Source of the DNA: Gemmatimonadota bacterium
GTDB taxonomy: Bacteria > Gemmatimonadota > Gemmatimonadetes > Longimicrobiales > Gaopeijiaceae
DNA length: 64,000 nt
Assembly: GCA_041390105.1 (NCBI GenBank)
Contig: JAWKQO010000004.1
Span: forward strand, 124,001 to 188,000
Direction: 5' to 3'
Part shown: positions 1 through 9,135 of the stretch, one piece after another
Numbering within the stretch: the stretch's first letter is position 1
Layout: each line of letters begins with the position of its first letter
Notes under the pieces: model-generated
The model's database searches: none
What the model was told of the DNA's origin: nothing
The model's input: only the letters and a program-made list of their open reading frames with translations
Position numbers and translations under genes: made by a program

Positions 1-1738
1 CGTCGGCCTGCGACTCACGGCTCACGATCAGGCGCCCGACCTCCGCGTCCAGCACTGCGAGCAGTTGTTCGGAGACGCCCTCGTTGTCGCCCTCGAACAG
101 TCGCGTCTTCTCGCCGCCCCGGATGGGCACTCGGTCCAGGAACGCCTTGGGTCCCTCTTCCATGGGGTCCTTGGCGTACGTGGTCCCCACGTAGTAGACG
201 TGACCTCCGTCCGGCGAGAGCTGGACCACGGCGCCGTTCCCTGGAGGTCCTCCACGACGGAAGCCCCCGAAGCCACCGCCCCCGCCCACTCGACCATCGG
301 CCATCAGGAGCGCCCCGGGGTTCGCGTAGAAGTCGTCGCTCGCGTAACGCGCCAACGTGTGCTTCTCGCCGGGAGCAGACAGATCGACCGCGTACTCGTG
401 CACCCGCTGGCCGGTGCGCTCGGACAGGAAGAGGGTCCGATGGTCCGGCGAGAAACGATGCGTGCTGATGCGGCTATCCGACTCGTAGACGACCGTAGCG
501 GCCCCCTCCTCGAACGGGGGCAGCCACTGCAGCACGCGGTCCTTGCGGCGGGGCCGACGCTCCCCTTCCTCCGCCGGCTCCGCTTGCTCCTCGCCCTCGG
601 GGGCGGGCTCCTGCTCCAGCCAGGTGAGGCCGTTCCCGTCGGCACGCCAGGCCAGCTCGCGCTTCCCGTTCTGGTCGCCGCCTCCAAAACCGCCGTTCTG
701 TGGCGCATCGTCGTCCTGCACGCCCAGGTCGAGCGAGTCGACGCGCAGCGTGGCCAGGGCCACGCCACTCCGGTCCCACACCTCCTCGACGCTGCCGAAG
801 TTGCCCACCGGCACGATATAGCTGAAGGGCTGCGTCATCCGCGTGACCCGTACGAACTCCCCGTTCGGGGAGAGGTCGAGCGACCGCACCATGGTGGGCT
901 GCCCGATCGGCGTGACCCGGCGGCTCTCGACGTCGATGACCGCGACCTGCCCGGTGACATGCCACTCCAGAAGCGCCTTGTCGTGGGGCGTTGCCAGCAA
1001 GCTGGCGTAGGTTCGGAGCATGTTCTGCCCGTCCTCCGTCAGCTTGAGCCGTGGACCCGCAGGCACCGAGCTCTCGGTAGGCATCGGGGCGCGGCGGTCC
1101 GGAATCAACACGGTGGCGAGCAAGCGGCCATCGTTTGACCAGTCGAAGCCCGTGTACAGCGTGGCCAGCACGGGCGTGCGCGTGAGCTGTCTGGCCCGCC
1201 CGTTCGCCGGATCGGCCACGTAGAGGTGCGTTGCATCGTCCGTATGCACGAAGAACGCCAGGCGACTCCCGTCCGGGGACCAGGTCGCGTTGGAGACCCG
1301 CGCTCCGCGCGGCACCTGGACATCGCGGACGGATCCGTCCGCGGCCGAGATGATCTGGATCCCCACGTTGCTCCGAATCGTGAGGTTCCGGTCCCGATTG
1401 GCGCGGAAGTCGATGAACTCGCCGCCCAGATCGTGGAACGGCTTGGAGAAGCGGTCCATGGTGACCGGACCGTCCCCGACCTCGTTGACGAACCAACGTC
1501 CGTCGGGGCTGACCTCGCGGAGCGTCACGTTCAGGTAGCGCGGCGCGAGCACGGCGTCGGCGATGGCGCTTGGTGGCGCCACGTACTGTTCTTCACGCAG
1601 CACGTCCTGAGCACGCCAGGTGCCGACGTCGTTTGCGTTCTGGGCCAGCAGGGACACCGGGGCCAGGGCCAGGCCCACGCAGAGCGCCAGCGTCCGAAAG
1701 ACCCGGGGAGCAGAAATGGTTCGACAAAGGGCGGCCAC
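1..1738 (-). CDS. S9-family (prolyl oligopeptidase-like) exported peptidase, N-terminal part
   Basis: The gene runs off the left edge, so only the N-terminal 579 codons are visible and the catalytic alpha/beta-hydrolase domain is outside the window. The start is a GTG at 1738-1736 preceded by AGGAGG (1742-1749 on the complement). The first residues form a signal peptide ending LLAQ. What follows is repetitive beta-propeller sequence with typical TolB/WD40-like phrases (WSPDGSRLAFF, LSPNGEFV, FSPDHRTLFLSE, LSPDGGHVYY), as in the N-terminal domain of S9 oligopeptidases. A Glu/Pro-rich segment and a Gly-rich loop interrupt the propeller. It is probably a secreted or periplasmic oligopeptidase. 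A propeller protein without a peptidase domain cannot be excluded from this fragment. Confidence 0.8.
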   Translation of the reverse strand, partial: MAALCRTISAPRVFRTLALCVGLALAPVSLLAQNANDVGTWRAQDVLREEQYVAPPSAIADAVLAPRYLNVTLREVSPDGRWFVNEVGDGPVTMDRFSKPFHDLGGEFIDFRANRDRNLTIRSNVGIQIISAADGSVRDVQVPRGARVSNATWSPDGSRLAFFVHTDDATHLYVADPANGRARQLTRTPVLATLYTGFDWSNDGRLLATVLIPDRRAPMPTESSVPAGPRLKLTEDGQNMLRTYASLLATPHDKALLEWHVTGQVAVIDVESRRVTPIGQPTMVRSLDLSPNGEFVRVTRMTQPFSYIVPVGNFGSVEEVWDRSGVALATLRVDSLDLGVQDDDAPQNGGFGGGDQNGKRELAWRADGNGLTWLEQEPAPEGEEQAEPAEEGERRPRRKDRVLQWLPPFEEGAATVVYESDSRISTHRFSPDHRTLFLSERTGQRVHEYAVDLSAPGEKHTLARYASDDFYANPGALLMADGRVGGGGGFGGFRRGGPPGNGAVVQLSPDGGHVYYVGTTYAKDPMEEGPKAFLDRVPIRGGEKTRLFEGDNEGVSEQLLAVLDAEVGRLIVSRESQAD

Positions 1739-1935
1739 GACAGCCTCCTGAGGCAGGCAGGGCACCGGATGGGTCCGCGCCTCGCGGACCGCCGGATTCA
1801 GCGTGCCGCAATCTCCGGCCGAGCCTGCCCCGCGGGCAAGCGCCCAGCCGGGAGTGACGGGACGCTTGCCAGTCTGCACGCCGAGCCCGAGCATGCGTCC
1901 ACCGCGCCCGCCCCGGCTTCCCGGAGAGATCCGCC

Positions 1936-2958
1936 ATGTGGATGAGGTCCTGCCCAACGCGTTGCGCCCTCGTGTCGGCCGTCGTCTCGTTGGCGGCCGC
2001 TTGTGTTCCGACCGACCGGACGGCCCAGACCGACCCGACCCTGCCGCGGGCCTCGGACGATCCGGCGGCCCTGGGTGTCCGCATCCAAGCCCGGCTCGAT
2101 GCGCTCGACGCCAAGACGAGCGTGTTCGCTCAACACCTCCGGTCCGGCCAAACCGTCGAGGTGCGGGCGGACGAGCCCATGAACACGCTGAGTGTGATCA
2201 AGATCCCGATCATGGTCCTGGCCTTCCGGGACGCGGAGGCGGGCCGCCTGGAGCTGGACCAGCGCATCGCCGTTCGGCCGCAGGACCTGCGCCGGGGTAG
2301 CGGCCTTCTGCAGACCTTCGCCCCCGGCCTGCAGCCCACCGTTCGCGACCTGATCACCCAGATGATCATCACGAGCGACAACACGGCCACAGACCTCCTC
2401 ATCGGGAAGGTGGGTCTGGAGCGTGTGAATGCGATGTTGGCGGACCTGGGGTACGAGCAGACGCGCCTGAAGAGCACCACCGGGCAGCTGTTCCGTGAGA
2501 CCTGGATCGACACGGATGCGGGCTTCGCCACGCTGTCGGACCGCGACGTCTTTGAGAGGGGCTTTCCCGGGGACTCGGGCGCCGCCGCGCGATCCTTCGC
2601 CCTGGAGGGCGATTCTGCTCGTTGGCTGGGCCGGACCACCGCCCGCGAGATGTCACGACTGCTGATGCAGATCCAGGCCGGCGAGCTGGCCAGCGCCGAA
2701 CACTCCAGCGAGATGATCGGCATCCTGCGGCGACAGTTCTACTCGTCGCGGTTGCCGCAGCGGATGCGGGGCCGAGCCAGCGTCGCGCACAAGACGGGGG
2801 ACTGGCCGCCCTACGCCGGAAACGACGTGGGCATCCTGTACTACGAGGGCGGCCCCACGGTCGTCTCCGTGTTCACCAACCAGAATACCGGCGACTTCTT
2901 CGAGCTCGAGGCTGCGCTCGGCCTCATCGCCGAGGACCTGGTGGAGGCGTGGCGGTGA
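1936..2958 (+). CDS. Lipoprotein serine hydrolase, beta-lactamase/PBP class A fold
   Basis: The protein is 340 aa. A lipoprotein signal ends in LAAAC (Cys23), so it is probably membrane-anchored on the periplasmic side. The three serine beta-lactamase motifs are present: SVIK (Ser86/Lys89), SDN (147-149) and KTG (286-288). The length and spacing fit the Beta-lactamase2 family. I cannot find the class A omega-loop ExxLN motif that supplies the deacylating glutamate. It may therefore be a DD-peptidase or esterase-type relative and not a resistance enzyme. GGAGAG lies just upstream of the ATG. It is divergent from the S9 peptidase, with a 197-bp gap that must hold both promoters. Confidence 0.85.
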   Translation: MWMRSCPTRCALVSAVVSLAAACVPTDRTAQTDPTLPRASDDPAALGVRIQARLDALDAKTSVFAQHLRSGQTVEVRADEPMNTLSVIKIPIMVLAFRDAEAGRLELDQRIAVRPQDLRRGSGLLQTFAPGLQPTVRDLITQMIITSDNTATDLLIGKVGLERVNAMLADLGYEQTRLKSTTGQLFRETWIDTDAGFATLSDRDVFERGFPGDSGAAARSFALEGDSARWLGRTTAREMSRLLMQIQAGELASAEHSSEMIGILRRQFYSSRLPQRMRGRASVAHKTGDWPPYAGNDVGILYYEGGPTVVSVFTNQNTGDFFELEAALGLIAEDLVEAWR

Positions 2959-3010
2959 CCGGCGAGCGAGTGACGGCCAGGCAGCCCGGCCCAGCTCGCA
3001 GGCCGGCCCA

Positions 3011-3766
3011 GTGAGCGAGACATCTCCCCCCGGCACGCCGGCGATGTACGGGCCCTTGGCGTCCTGGTGGCCTTTGGTCTCGGCGCCCGAGGACTACGCG
3101 GAGGAAGCCGCTCTCTATGTCGAGGTCTTGCTGGACCGCGCTCCGTCGCGCCCTACACTCCTCGAGTTGGGGAGCGGTGGAGGAAACAACGCGTTGCACA
3201 TGAAGCGGCACTTCACCGCCGTGACCCTCGTGGACCTGTCCGAGGGCATGATCACAGTCAGCCGCACCCTGAACCCCGACTGCGAACACCTTACTGGCGA
3301 CATGCGCTGCGTGCGCCTGGATCGGACCTTCGATTGCGTCTTCGTGCACGACGCGATCTGCTACATGACCTCAGAAGACGATCTTTCCGAGGCCCTGCAG
3401 ACGGCGTTCGCCCACCTCGATGCAGGCGGTGTCGCACTGTTCGCGCCCGACTACGTGCGGGAAACCTACGAACCGTCTACCGATCACGGTGGACACGACG
3501 GCTCCGACCGAAGCGTGCGCTTCTTGGAGTGGGGCTGGGATCCGGACCCGAATGACTGCACCTACGTGGTCGACTACCTGTTCGCGCTGAGAGAGTCGAG
3601 CGGCGAAGTTCGCACGATCCACGATCGGCACATCGAGGGGCTGTTTCCCCGGGCCACCTGGAGGCGGCTGCTGGCGCGAGTCGGCTTCGAGGTGGAGGAG
3701 CTGGCACTCGCGCACTCCGAAGTGGATCGGCCTCTCATCTCGTTCGTAGGGAGGCGCCCTCGATGA
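3011..3766 (+). CDS. Class I SAM-dependent methyltransferase
   Basis: The protein is 251 aa and starts at GTG 3011, 52 nt after the beta-lactamase-like gene in the same direction. The SAM-binding motif I is LLELGSGGGN (about residues 50-59), followed by the acidic motif II LVDLS and a motif near FDCVFVHDAI. This is the ordinary Rossmann methyltransferase layout (Methyltransf_25/11). No signal peptide is visible, so it is cytoplasmic. The substrate is unknown. The end lies 19 bp from the convergent threonine synthase gene. Confidence 0.8.
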   Translation: MSETSPPGTPAMYGPLASWWPLVSAPEDYAEEAALYVEVLLDRAPSRPTLLELGSGGGNNALHMKRHFTAVTLVDLSEGMITVSRTLNPDCEHLTGDMRCVRLDRTFDCVFVHDAICYMTSEDDLSEALQTAFAHLDAGGVALFAPDYVRETYEPSTDHGGHDGSDRSVRFLEWGWDPDPNDCTYVVDYLFALRESSGEVRTIHDRHIEGLFPRATWRRLLARVGFEVEELALAHSEVDRPLISFVGRRPR

Positions 3767-3785
3767 TGGGGCGCCTGGCCCATGC

Positions 3786-4967
3786 TCAGTCGATCGGGGT
3801 CATCCCCACGTACTTGAGCCCCGAGCCGGTGTTGAAGAGCACGACCTCGTCGTCGGGCGAGATGACCCCCGTCTCCAACAGCCTCGGCACGGCTGCCACC
3901 ACGGCCCCGCCTTCCGGTGCGGCGAAGACGCCGGTGTCCGCTCCCATCCAGTGCACCCACTGCTGCATCTCGTGGTCTGGAATCGCCACCGCCGCACCCT
4001 TCGACTCGCGGACCGCGCGCAGGATCAAGAAGTCGCCGACGGCCGCGGGCACCCGGAGTCCAGACGCATAGGTGGCCGCTCCCTCCCACATCCCGGCGTC
4101 CTCGACGCCCTTCTCCCAGGCTCGCACGATGGGCGCGCAGCCCGCAGCCTGCACGGAGATCATCTTGGGACGCTCGGAGCCGATCCACCCCATACGCTCC
4201 ATCTCATCGAACGCCTTCCACATGCCGATCAGCCCCGTGCCGCCTCCGGTCGGATAGACGATGACGTCCGGCAGCCGGAGCCCGAGCTGTTCGAAGATCT
4301 CGTAGCCCATCGTCTTCTTCCCCTCCACCCGGTAGGGCTCCTTGAGTGTGGAGAGGTCCCACCAGCCGTGCTCTTCGGCACCCTTGCGCACGATCTTGGC
4401 GCAGTCGGTGATGAGACCATCCACAAACTGGAGGTCAGCCCCCAACGCGCGGATCTCTTCCACGATGGGAGCGGGCGTATCGCGCGGCACCACCACGTGC
4501 ACCGGCATGTCTGCGGCCGCACCGTAGGCAGCCGCCGCAGAGCCCGCGTTGCCGGCGGAGGGGAGCGCCAGCTCCCGGGCGCCCAACTCCTTGGCCCGAG
4601 AGACGGCGAGGCAGAGCCCCCGCGCCTTGAAGCTGCCGGTGGGGTTCTGTCCCTCGTCCTTCACCCAGGCGCGGCGGATGCCGAGACGAGTGGCCAGGCG
4701 CGGTGCATCCAACAACGGCGTCCATCCCTCGCCCAGTTGGATCATGCAGGCCGGGTCGCGCACAGGTAGCACCTCGGCGTAGCGCCACAGGTCGGCGCGC
4801 CGGCCTGCGAGCTCTTCGGGCTGGAACCCAGGGGCGATCTGCTCCAGGTCGTAGCGCGCGAACAGCGGCTTCCCCGAGGGAGCGAGTCCGATCAGCTGCT
4901 CGCTTTCCAGGAGTTCTCCGGTGCGGGTGTCCTCCAGATGGCTCGCGCCCTTCCTATGAAGCGTCAT
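3786..4967 (-). CDS. thrC: Threonine synthase
   Basis: This PLP enzyme converts O-phosphohomoserine to threonine, the last step of threonine biosynthesis. The protein is 393 aa. The PLP lysine is Lys114 in NPTGSFKARG, followed by the phosphate-loop motif SAGNAG and a second glycine motif PTGGGTG. The N-terminus has a short lid domain with LGEGWTPLLDAPRL, as in the longer plant-type threonine synthases. Its start overlaps the end of the upstream ABC permease gene by 14 bp, so it is probably co-transcribed with it, although the functions are unrelated. Confidence 0.93.
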   Translation of the reverse strand: MTLHRKGASHLEDTRTGELLESEQLIGLAPSGKPLFARYDLEQIAPGFQPEELAGRRADLWRYAEVLPVRDPACMIQLGEGWTPLLDAPRLATRLGIRRAWVKDEGQNPTGSFKARGLCLAVSRAKELGARELALPSAGNAGSAAAAYGAAADMPVHVVVPRDTPAPIVEEIRALGADLQFVDGLITDCAKIVRKGAEEHGWWDLSTLKEPYRVEGKKTMGYEIFEQLGLRLPDVIVYPTGGGTGLIGMWKAFDEMERMGWIGSERPKMISVQAAGCAPIVRAWEKGVEDAGMWEGAATYASGLRVPAAVGDFLILRAVRESKGAAVAIPDHEMQQWVHWMGADTGVFAAPEGGAVVAAVPRLLETGVISPDDEVVLFNTGSGLKYVGMTPID

Positions 4968-7044
4968 GGTTCGGATCCGGCGTCAAAGGTGCATGTGGAT
5001 CGTTGGACAGCAGGTAGATCCCGGTGACGAACGACATCAAGGCAGGCAAGATCAGCCATACGGGTGGAGCGAACTCGGGATCGCTCAGCCAGGCGCGAGT
5101 CGCAGGTAGAAACGCCAGGAGCACGATGGTGCCATTGTTCAGGAGATGCATCATCGAGCTCAGGAGGATCGAGCGGGTGCGCCACACCGTCCAGGCCAGG
5201 ATCACGCCCAGCCAAGCCGTCGGTAGCAGCCGGAAGACCGTCTCCGTGCTCACGTGGAACAACCCGAAGGCCAGTCCGTTGAGCAGCACTGCGCTGCTGG
5301 CGGAAAGCGTTCGCCGGGACCCGCCCAGCAGCACTCCGCGGAACACGATTTCTTCGCAGATCGCCGGCGTCACCGCAACCAGCACGAGGAGCCAGACCAG
5401 GCGACCCAGCGACTCCGCGCTGACGAGGTCACTGAGCCCTTCGACGAGATCCCAGGGCACCGGAAGCACGAACGACTGCAGCCAAGCCAGCAGCCAGGCG
5501 ATGGGGGTACCGCCGGCGATCAACAACAGAGCACCGCCGACGTGGCGCGGGTGCGGCAGCCGCAGCGACAGCGTGTCGGGCACCTGGAAGTGGCCGAGCC
5601 GCACGAACAGCACCGCCGGCAGGAACAACAGCAGCCACTCCGTGGCGAGCAACCCCTTCTCCAGCCAACGCGCTTGCAGGGGAATGCCCACGTAGAAGAA
5701 GAGCGCGGCCACGACGGCAACGAACAGCAGGGCCTGGCCCAGCGTGGGTACCGCGGCAGCGGCTCCCTGAGCGGCGCGCCGGAACAGGCCCCTGAGGGGT
5801 CCCCGCTTGGTGGCGTCCCCGCCGAACAGCACGTCCTCCCTGCCGAAGGACGACGCCGCGAAGGCGAGTGCGCCCCAAGCGTAGAACGCGGTCGACACCA
5901 CGGCCGCCAAGCCGAGACCGAAGGGGGCCCGCCCGACCATCAGCTCCCGGAAGAACAGCGCCACCCCCGCGATGGGCGCGACCGCGAGCGGCCCCGTGAA
6001 CTCGATGCCCGGAAAGAGCGGGAGGATCGCCGGCATCAGGGCCAGCATGTAGATCGGCGTGAGCGCGTTCTGCGCCTCCTTGAATGACCGAGCCCGCACC
6101 GCCACGCCCAGGAACAGCGACCCGAACAGCACGGCCAGGGGAACGAGCGTCACGAAGATCAGCAGCAGGCGGCCCAGCGGCAGCGTGAACTCGATGTCGA
6201 GAGCGTTGCCGAACTGGAACAGGCCGGTCTGGAACGTGAGGAGCATGCTGAGCAGGTTGAGCCCAGCAGCCACTACGCCCACGACCGCCACGGTGAGAAA
6301 CTTGCCGGCCACGATCTCCCGCGACGGTACAGGGGCGGTCAGCAGCGTCTCCAGCGTACCGCGCTCCTTTTCGCCCGCCGCCAGATCGATGGCAGGGTAG
6401 AACGTGCCCAGCAGGGTGATCACGATCAGCAGCATCGGCAGGAAACGACCCAGCGCGTATCCCCCCACCTCCTCGGGACGCGCCACCGACGAGTCCCCTA
6501 CGTGGATGGGGTCTGCGAACCAGGCCGGGAGTCCCTGCTCGGTGAGTCGGCGCTCCAGCACGCTCTCCTCCCAGCGGCCCAGCGCGGCGACCAGCACATC
6601 GCGCCCGCGCCGGGACCGGTCGTCGGCCGCGTCGAACAGCACCTGGACATCGCGGGTGATGGGCGTGGAACCGTCCAAGGCCGCGGGGTCGGGGAACCCC
6701 TCCGTCTCGGTGCGGGGACGGTCCGCCTGACCGAAGATGGCCACGGCCGCCACGTCGTGACTGCGAACCGCTTCCGCCGGCTCGGTGCCTACCAGCTGCA
6801 CACGCTCCAGATCCTGGGCCTCTCCAAGGAATCGGTCCAGATCCGCATCGCCCGCCGCCCCCACCACCGCTACGCGAGCAGGCTCGCGCTCCAACTGGCG
6901 CATTCCGAAGAGCGCGAGCTGTTCGGAGGCGATCATCAGGGCCGGGTAGAGCAGGACGGGCACCACGACCATGATCAACAGCGTCCGGCGATCCCGGATG
7001 GTTTCCTTCAGTTCCTTCAGGAAGACGACCCAAACGCGGCTCAC
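4954..7044 (-). CDS. NatB-type ABC permease fused to a CPBP intramembrane protease
   Basis: The protein is 696 aa from the GTG at 7044-7042. That start was chosen because GGAGG in the last codons of the ATPase gene sits 8 nt upstream. The N-terminal half is an ABC-2/NatB exporter permease: one TM segment at the start, a large extracytoplasmic loop, and a TM bundle containing GEKERGTLETLLTAP. The C-terminal part is a CPBP (CAAX protease/bacteriocin-processing) domain with all three motifs: EEIVFRG near residue 564, FGLFH near 593 and HLLNN near 633. Such fusions are known in several phyla. The partner ATPase is encoded directly upstream. The substrate is unknown; NatAB relatives move sodium or antibiotics. 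Confidence 0.88.
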   Translation of the reverse strand: MSRVWVVFLKELKETIRDRRTLLIMVVVPVLLYPALMIASEQLALFGMRQLEREPARVAVVGAAGDADLDRFLGEAQDLERVQLVGTEPAEAVRSHDVAAVAIFGQADRPRTETEGFPDPAALDGSTPITRDVQVLFDAADDRSRRGRDVLVAALGRWEESVLERRLTEQGLPAWFADPIHVGDSSVARPEEVGGYALGRFLPMLLIVITLLGTFYPAIDLAAGEKERGTLETLLTAPVPSREIVAGKFLTVAVVGVVAAGLNLLSMLLTFQTGLFQFGNALDIEFTLPLGRLLLIFVTLVPLAVLFGSLFLGVAVRARSFKEAQNALTPIYMLALMPAILPLFPGIEFTGPLAVAPIAGVALFFRELMVGRAPFGLGLAAVVSTAFYAWGALAFAASSFGREDVLFGGDATKRGPLRGLFRRAAQGAAAAVPTLGQALLFVAVVAALFFYVGIPLQARWLEKGLLATEWLLLFLPAVLFVRLGHFQVPDTLSLRLPHPRHVGGALLLIAGGTPIAWLLAWLQSFVLPVPWDLVEGLSDLVSAESLGRLVWLLVLVAVTPAICEEIVFRGVLLGGSRRTLSASSAVLLNGLAFGLFHVSTETVFRLLPTAWLGVILAWTVWRTRSILLSSMMHLLNNGTIVLLAFLPATRAWLSDPEFAPPVWLILPALMSFVTGIYLLSNDPHAPLTPDPNHDAS

Positions 7045-7048
7045 GCGC

Positions 7049-7765
7049 TCACGCCTCCAGCAGGCGCAGGAAGGCGCGCGCCAGATTGGTTTCACCCGCA
7101 CGCTCGATCAGCTCGTCCACCGTCCCTTCCGCAACCAGCTTTCCCCGCGACAGCACGCCGACGCGATCGGCCAGCAGCTCGACCTCGGCCATCTGGTGCG
7201 TGGAGAAGAGGATGGCCTTGCCCCGACTGCGCTCGGCGTCGATGAACCGGTAGATGGTCTCACCCGAAAGCACGTCGAGGCCGAGGGTGGGCTCGTCCAG
7301 GATCAACGCGGGCGGATCGTGGACGATGGAGCGCGCGATGGAGACGCGCTGGCGCTGCCCCGTCGACAGCTTGCCGCAATAGCGGTCCTGAAACGACTCG
7401 ATCCCGAAGATGCGGACGGTCTCGTCGACGCGCGCCTCACAGGCCGGCCCCTCCAACCCGTGCAGTTGCGCGAAGTAGCGCACCAACTCCCGGGCGGTCA
7501 GCCGCTCGTACAGGCCCATCGACGCCGCCAGAAACCCGATCCTGCGCCGGACCTCGTGGGGGTCGTCCCGAACGTCGCACCCGTCCACGCGGGCGGTCCC
7601 CAGGGTGGGTACCAGCAGGGTGGCCAGACAGCGCAGCGCCGTGGTCTTCCCTGCCCCATTGGGCCCGAGCAGCGCATAGACCTCGCCCGGCCGAACCTCC
7701 AGGGACAAGGCCCAGACGGCCGTGAGGTCGCCATAGCGCTTGGTCAGGGCTTCGAAGGAGATCAT
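7049..7765 (-). CDS. ABC transporter ATP-binding protein, NatA type
   Basis: The protein is 238 aa from ATG 7765. An in-frame upstream start at 7810 exists, but the family begins at the MISFEALTKRYG segment. Walker A is GPNGAGKT (34-41), the signature is LSTGQ (133-137), and Walker B is LILDEP (154-159), followed by the H-loop STHQM. The stop codon lies 4 nt before the GTG of the fused permease, so the two subunits are translationally coupled. It powers export by the adjoining NatB-CPBP protein at the inner membrane. It is divergent from the ECF sigma gene. Confidence 0.9.
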   Translation of the reverse strand: MISFEALTKRYGDLTAVWALSLEVRPGEVYALLGPNGAGKTTALRCLATLLVPTLGTARVDGCDVRDDPHEVRRRIGFLAASMGLYERLTARELVRYFAQLHGLEGPACEARVDETVRIFGIESFQDRYCGKLSTGQRQRVSIARSIVHDPPALILDEPTLGLDVLSGETIYRFIDAERSRGKAILFSTHQMAEVELLADRVGVLSRGKLVAEGTVDELIERAGETNLARAFLRLLEA

Positions 7766-7898
7766 CCGGGTCCTGCAGTCCGATGGGGCCGGGGACGCAT
7801 CACGTTCCACCGCCCCGGATGGCGAGAGCCCCCGTAGTTACCCACCCGGAAGCCGCCAGGCAACCCTGGAGTGGGCTAGCGGGTCCTAAAGACGGACC

Positions 7899-8477
7899 AT
7901 GGACCGGGATGGACGGTTGAGCGAAGCCCAGTTGATCCGTCGGGCCTGCGACGGCGACGGCCGCGCGGTGAGGGCGTTGTACGAACGCTACTCCCCGCGG
8001 GTGTACGCCGTGGTGCGCCGGATCGCTGCGGACGAGGACCTCGCGCACGACTACGCGCAGGAGGCGTGGATCCGGGCCATACGGGCCCTTCCCACCTTCC
8101 GCGGAGATGCCCGGTTCTCCACCTGGCTCCACCGGATCGCGGTCAACTCGGCCCTGCAGGCCCTGCGCAGGGCCGAGACCAGGACCCGCCGCGAGCAGCC
8201 CATGCCGGAGACGGTCCCGGTACCACCCGCGTCCGGCGATGCCCTGCTCCAGCAACAGCTGGAGGGCGCTCTGAACCGCCTCCCCGAGGGCATGCGGGAG
8301 GTCCTGATCCTCCACGACGTGGAGGGCTACACCCACGAGGAGATCGGTGACCTCCTCGGCGTAACGGCAGGCACGTCCAAGTCACAGTTGTTCAAGGCGC
8401 GCGCGAAGATGCGCGCGATGTTGGCCCCCATCGGGGACGATGTGGGCTCTTCAGGAGCGGAAGCATGGAGCCTTTGA
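7899..8477 (+). CDS. ECF-type RNA polymerase sigma factor
   Basis: The protein is 192 aa. Region 2 (about residues 25-92) contains ALYERYSPRVYAVVRR and the -10-recognition helix ending FSTWLHRIAVN. Region 4 (about 125-180) contains LPEGMREVLILHDVEGYTHE and an HTH for -35 recognition. There is no region 3, as expected for ECF/group IV. The stop overlaps the next gene, a membrane protein with an anti-sigma layout, by 13 bp. That coupling suggests sigma/anti-sigma control. The promoter it recognises cannot be named from the window. Confidence 0.92.
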   Translation: MDRDGRLSEAQLIRRACDGDGRAVRALYERYSPRVYAVVRRIAADEDLAHDYAQEAWIRAIRALPTFRGDARFSTWLHRIAVNSALQALRRAETRTRREQPMPETVPVPPASGDALLQQQLEGALNRLPEGMREVLILHDVEGYTHEEIGDLLGVTAGTSKSQLFKARAKMRAMLAPIGDDVGSSGAEAWSL

Positions 8478-9130
8478 CGCACGAGTGGATCGCGGAGCTG
8501 GTCGATCGGGAGCCCACCACCCAGGAGCGGGAGCTGCTGGACGCGAATCCCTTCTGGGCTGCCGAACTCGAGGCGATGCGAGCCCAGACCAGGGACCTGG
8601 CCGGTCTGCCGCGCATGGTGCCCCCGCGGGGCGATTGGGAACACCTGGAGGCCCGCCTGCTGTCCGAGGGTCTCATCACGCCGGCGGGCGCTGGCTGGAT
8701 TCGGGTGCCGACCTTCGGGACCGCCTGGACTCGCCTGGCCGCGGCCGTGGTGCTGTTCCTCGGCGGTTCGCTCACCGGGGCCACGCTGGCCCGCTCCGGA
8801 CCGGCCTCCGGTCCCCCCCGGGCCTTCGACGTGGCCGGCGTAGCGTCCCTGGACGAGGCGGCCGATCTGGTGGAGCGTACCGAACAGCAATACGTAAGCT
8901 CGCTGCATCGCTACCGGCAGCTCGCCGAGCGCGCAGGGCGCGACCCGGGCGCCAGCCTCGATCCTTCGCGGCGGGCGGAGGCGCTGGACCTGCTGGTGCA
9001 GGCCAGCCGCAACGCCCTGCGCACGGCGCCCTACGACCCGTTCATCAATGGCATCCTGGTCAACGCCCTGGCCGAGCAGCAGGCGGTGGTGCGGCAGACC
9101 GGTCGCGGCACGGACGACAACTGGTTCTGA
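8465..9130 (+). CDS. Probable anti-sigma factor, single-pass membrane protein
   Basis: The protein is 221 aa. The cytoplasmic N-terminal about 88 residues are charged and helical. One TM segment follows at about 91-109 (LAAAVVLFLGGSLTGATLA), then an extracytoplasmic helical domain. Position, topology and the 13-bp overlap with the ECF sigma gene argue for an anti-sigma factor. I do not see the HxxxCxxC zinc motif of ZAS-type anti-sigma factors, so it would be a zinc-free type. Assignment is from context; sequence alone would leave it hypothetical. Confidence 0.7.
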   Translation: MEPLTHEWIAELVDREPTTQERELLDANPFWAAELEAMRAQTRDLAGLPRMVPPRGDWEHLEARLLSEGLITPAGAGWIRVPTFGTAWTRLAAAVVLFLGGSLTGATLARSGPASGPPRAFDVAGVASLDEAADLVERTEQQYVSSLHRYRQLAERAGRDPGASLDPSRRAEALDLLVQASRNALRTAPYDPFINGILVNALAEQQAVVRQTGRGTDDNWF

Positions 9131-9135
9131 GCACG

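Noticed and set aside
1936..2958. Calling it an antibiotic-resistance beta-lactamase
   Set aside because: Although S-x-x-K, SDN and KTG are present, the ExxLN omega-loop motif is not visible, so resistance is not supported.
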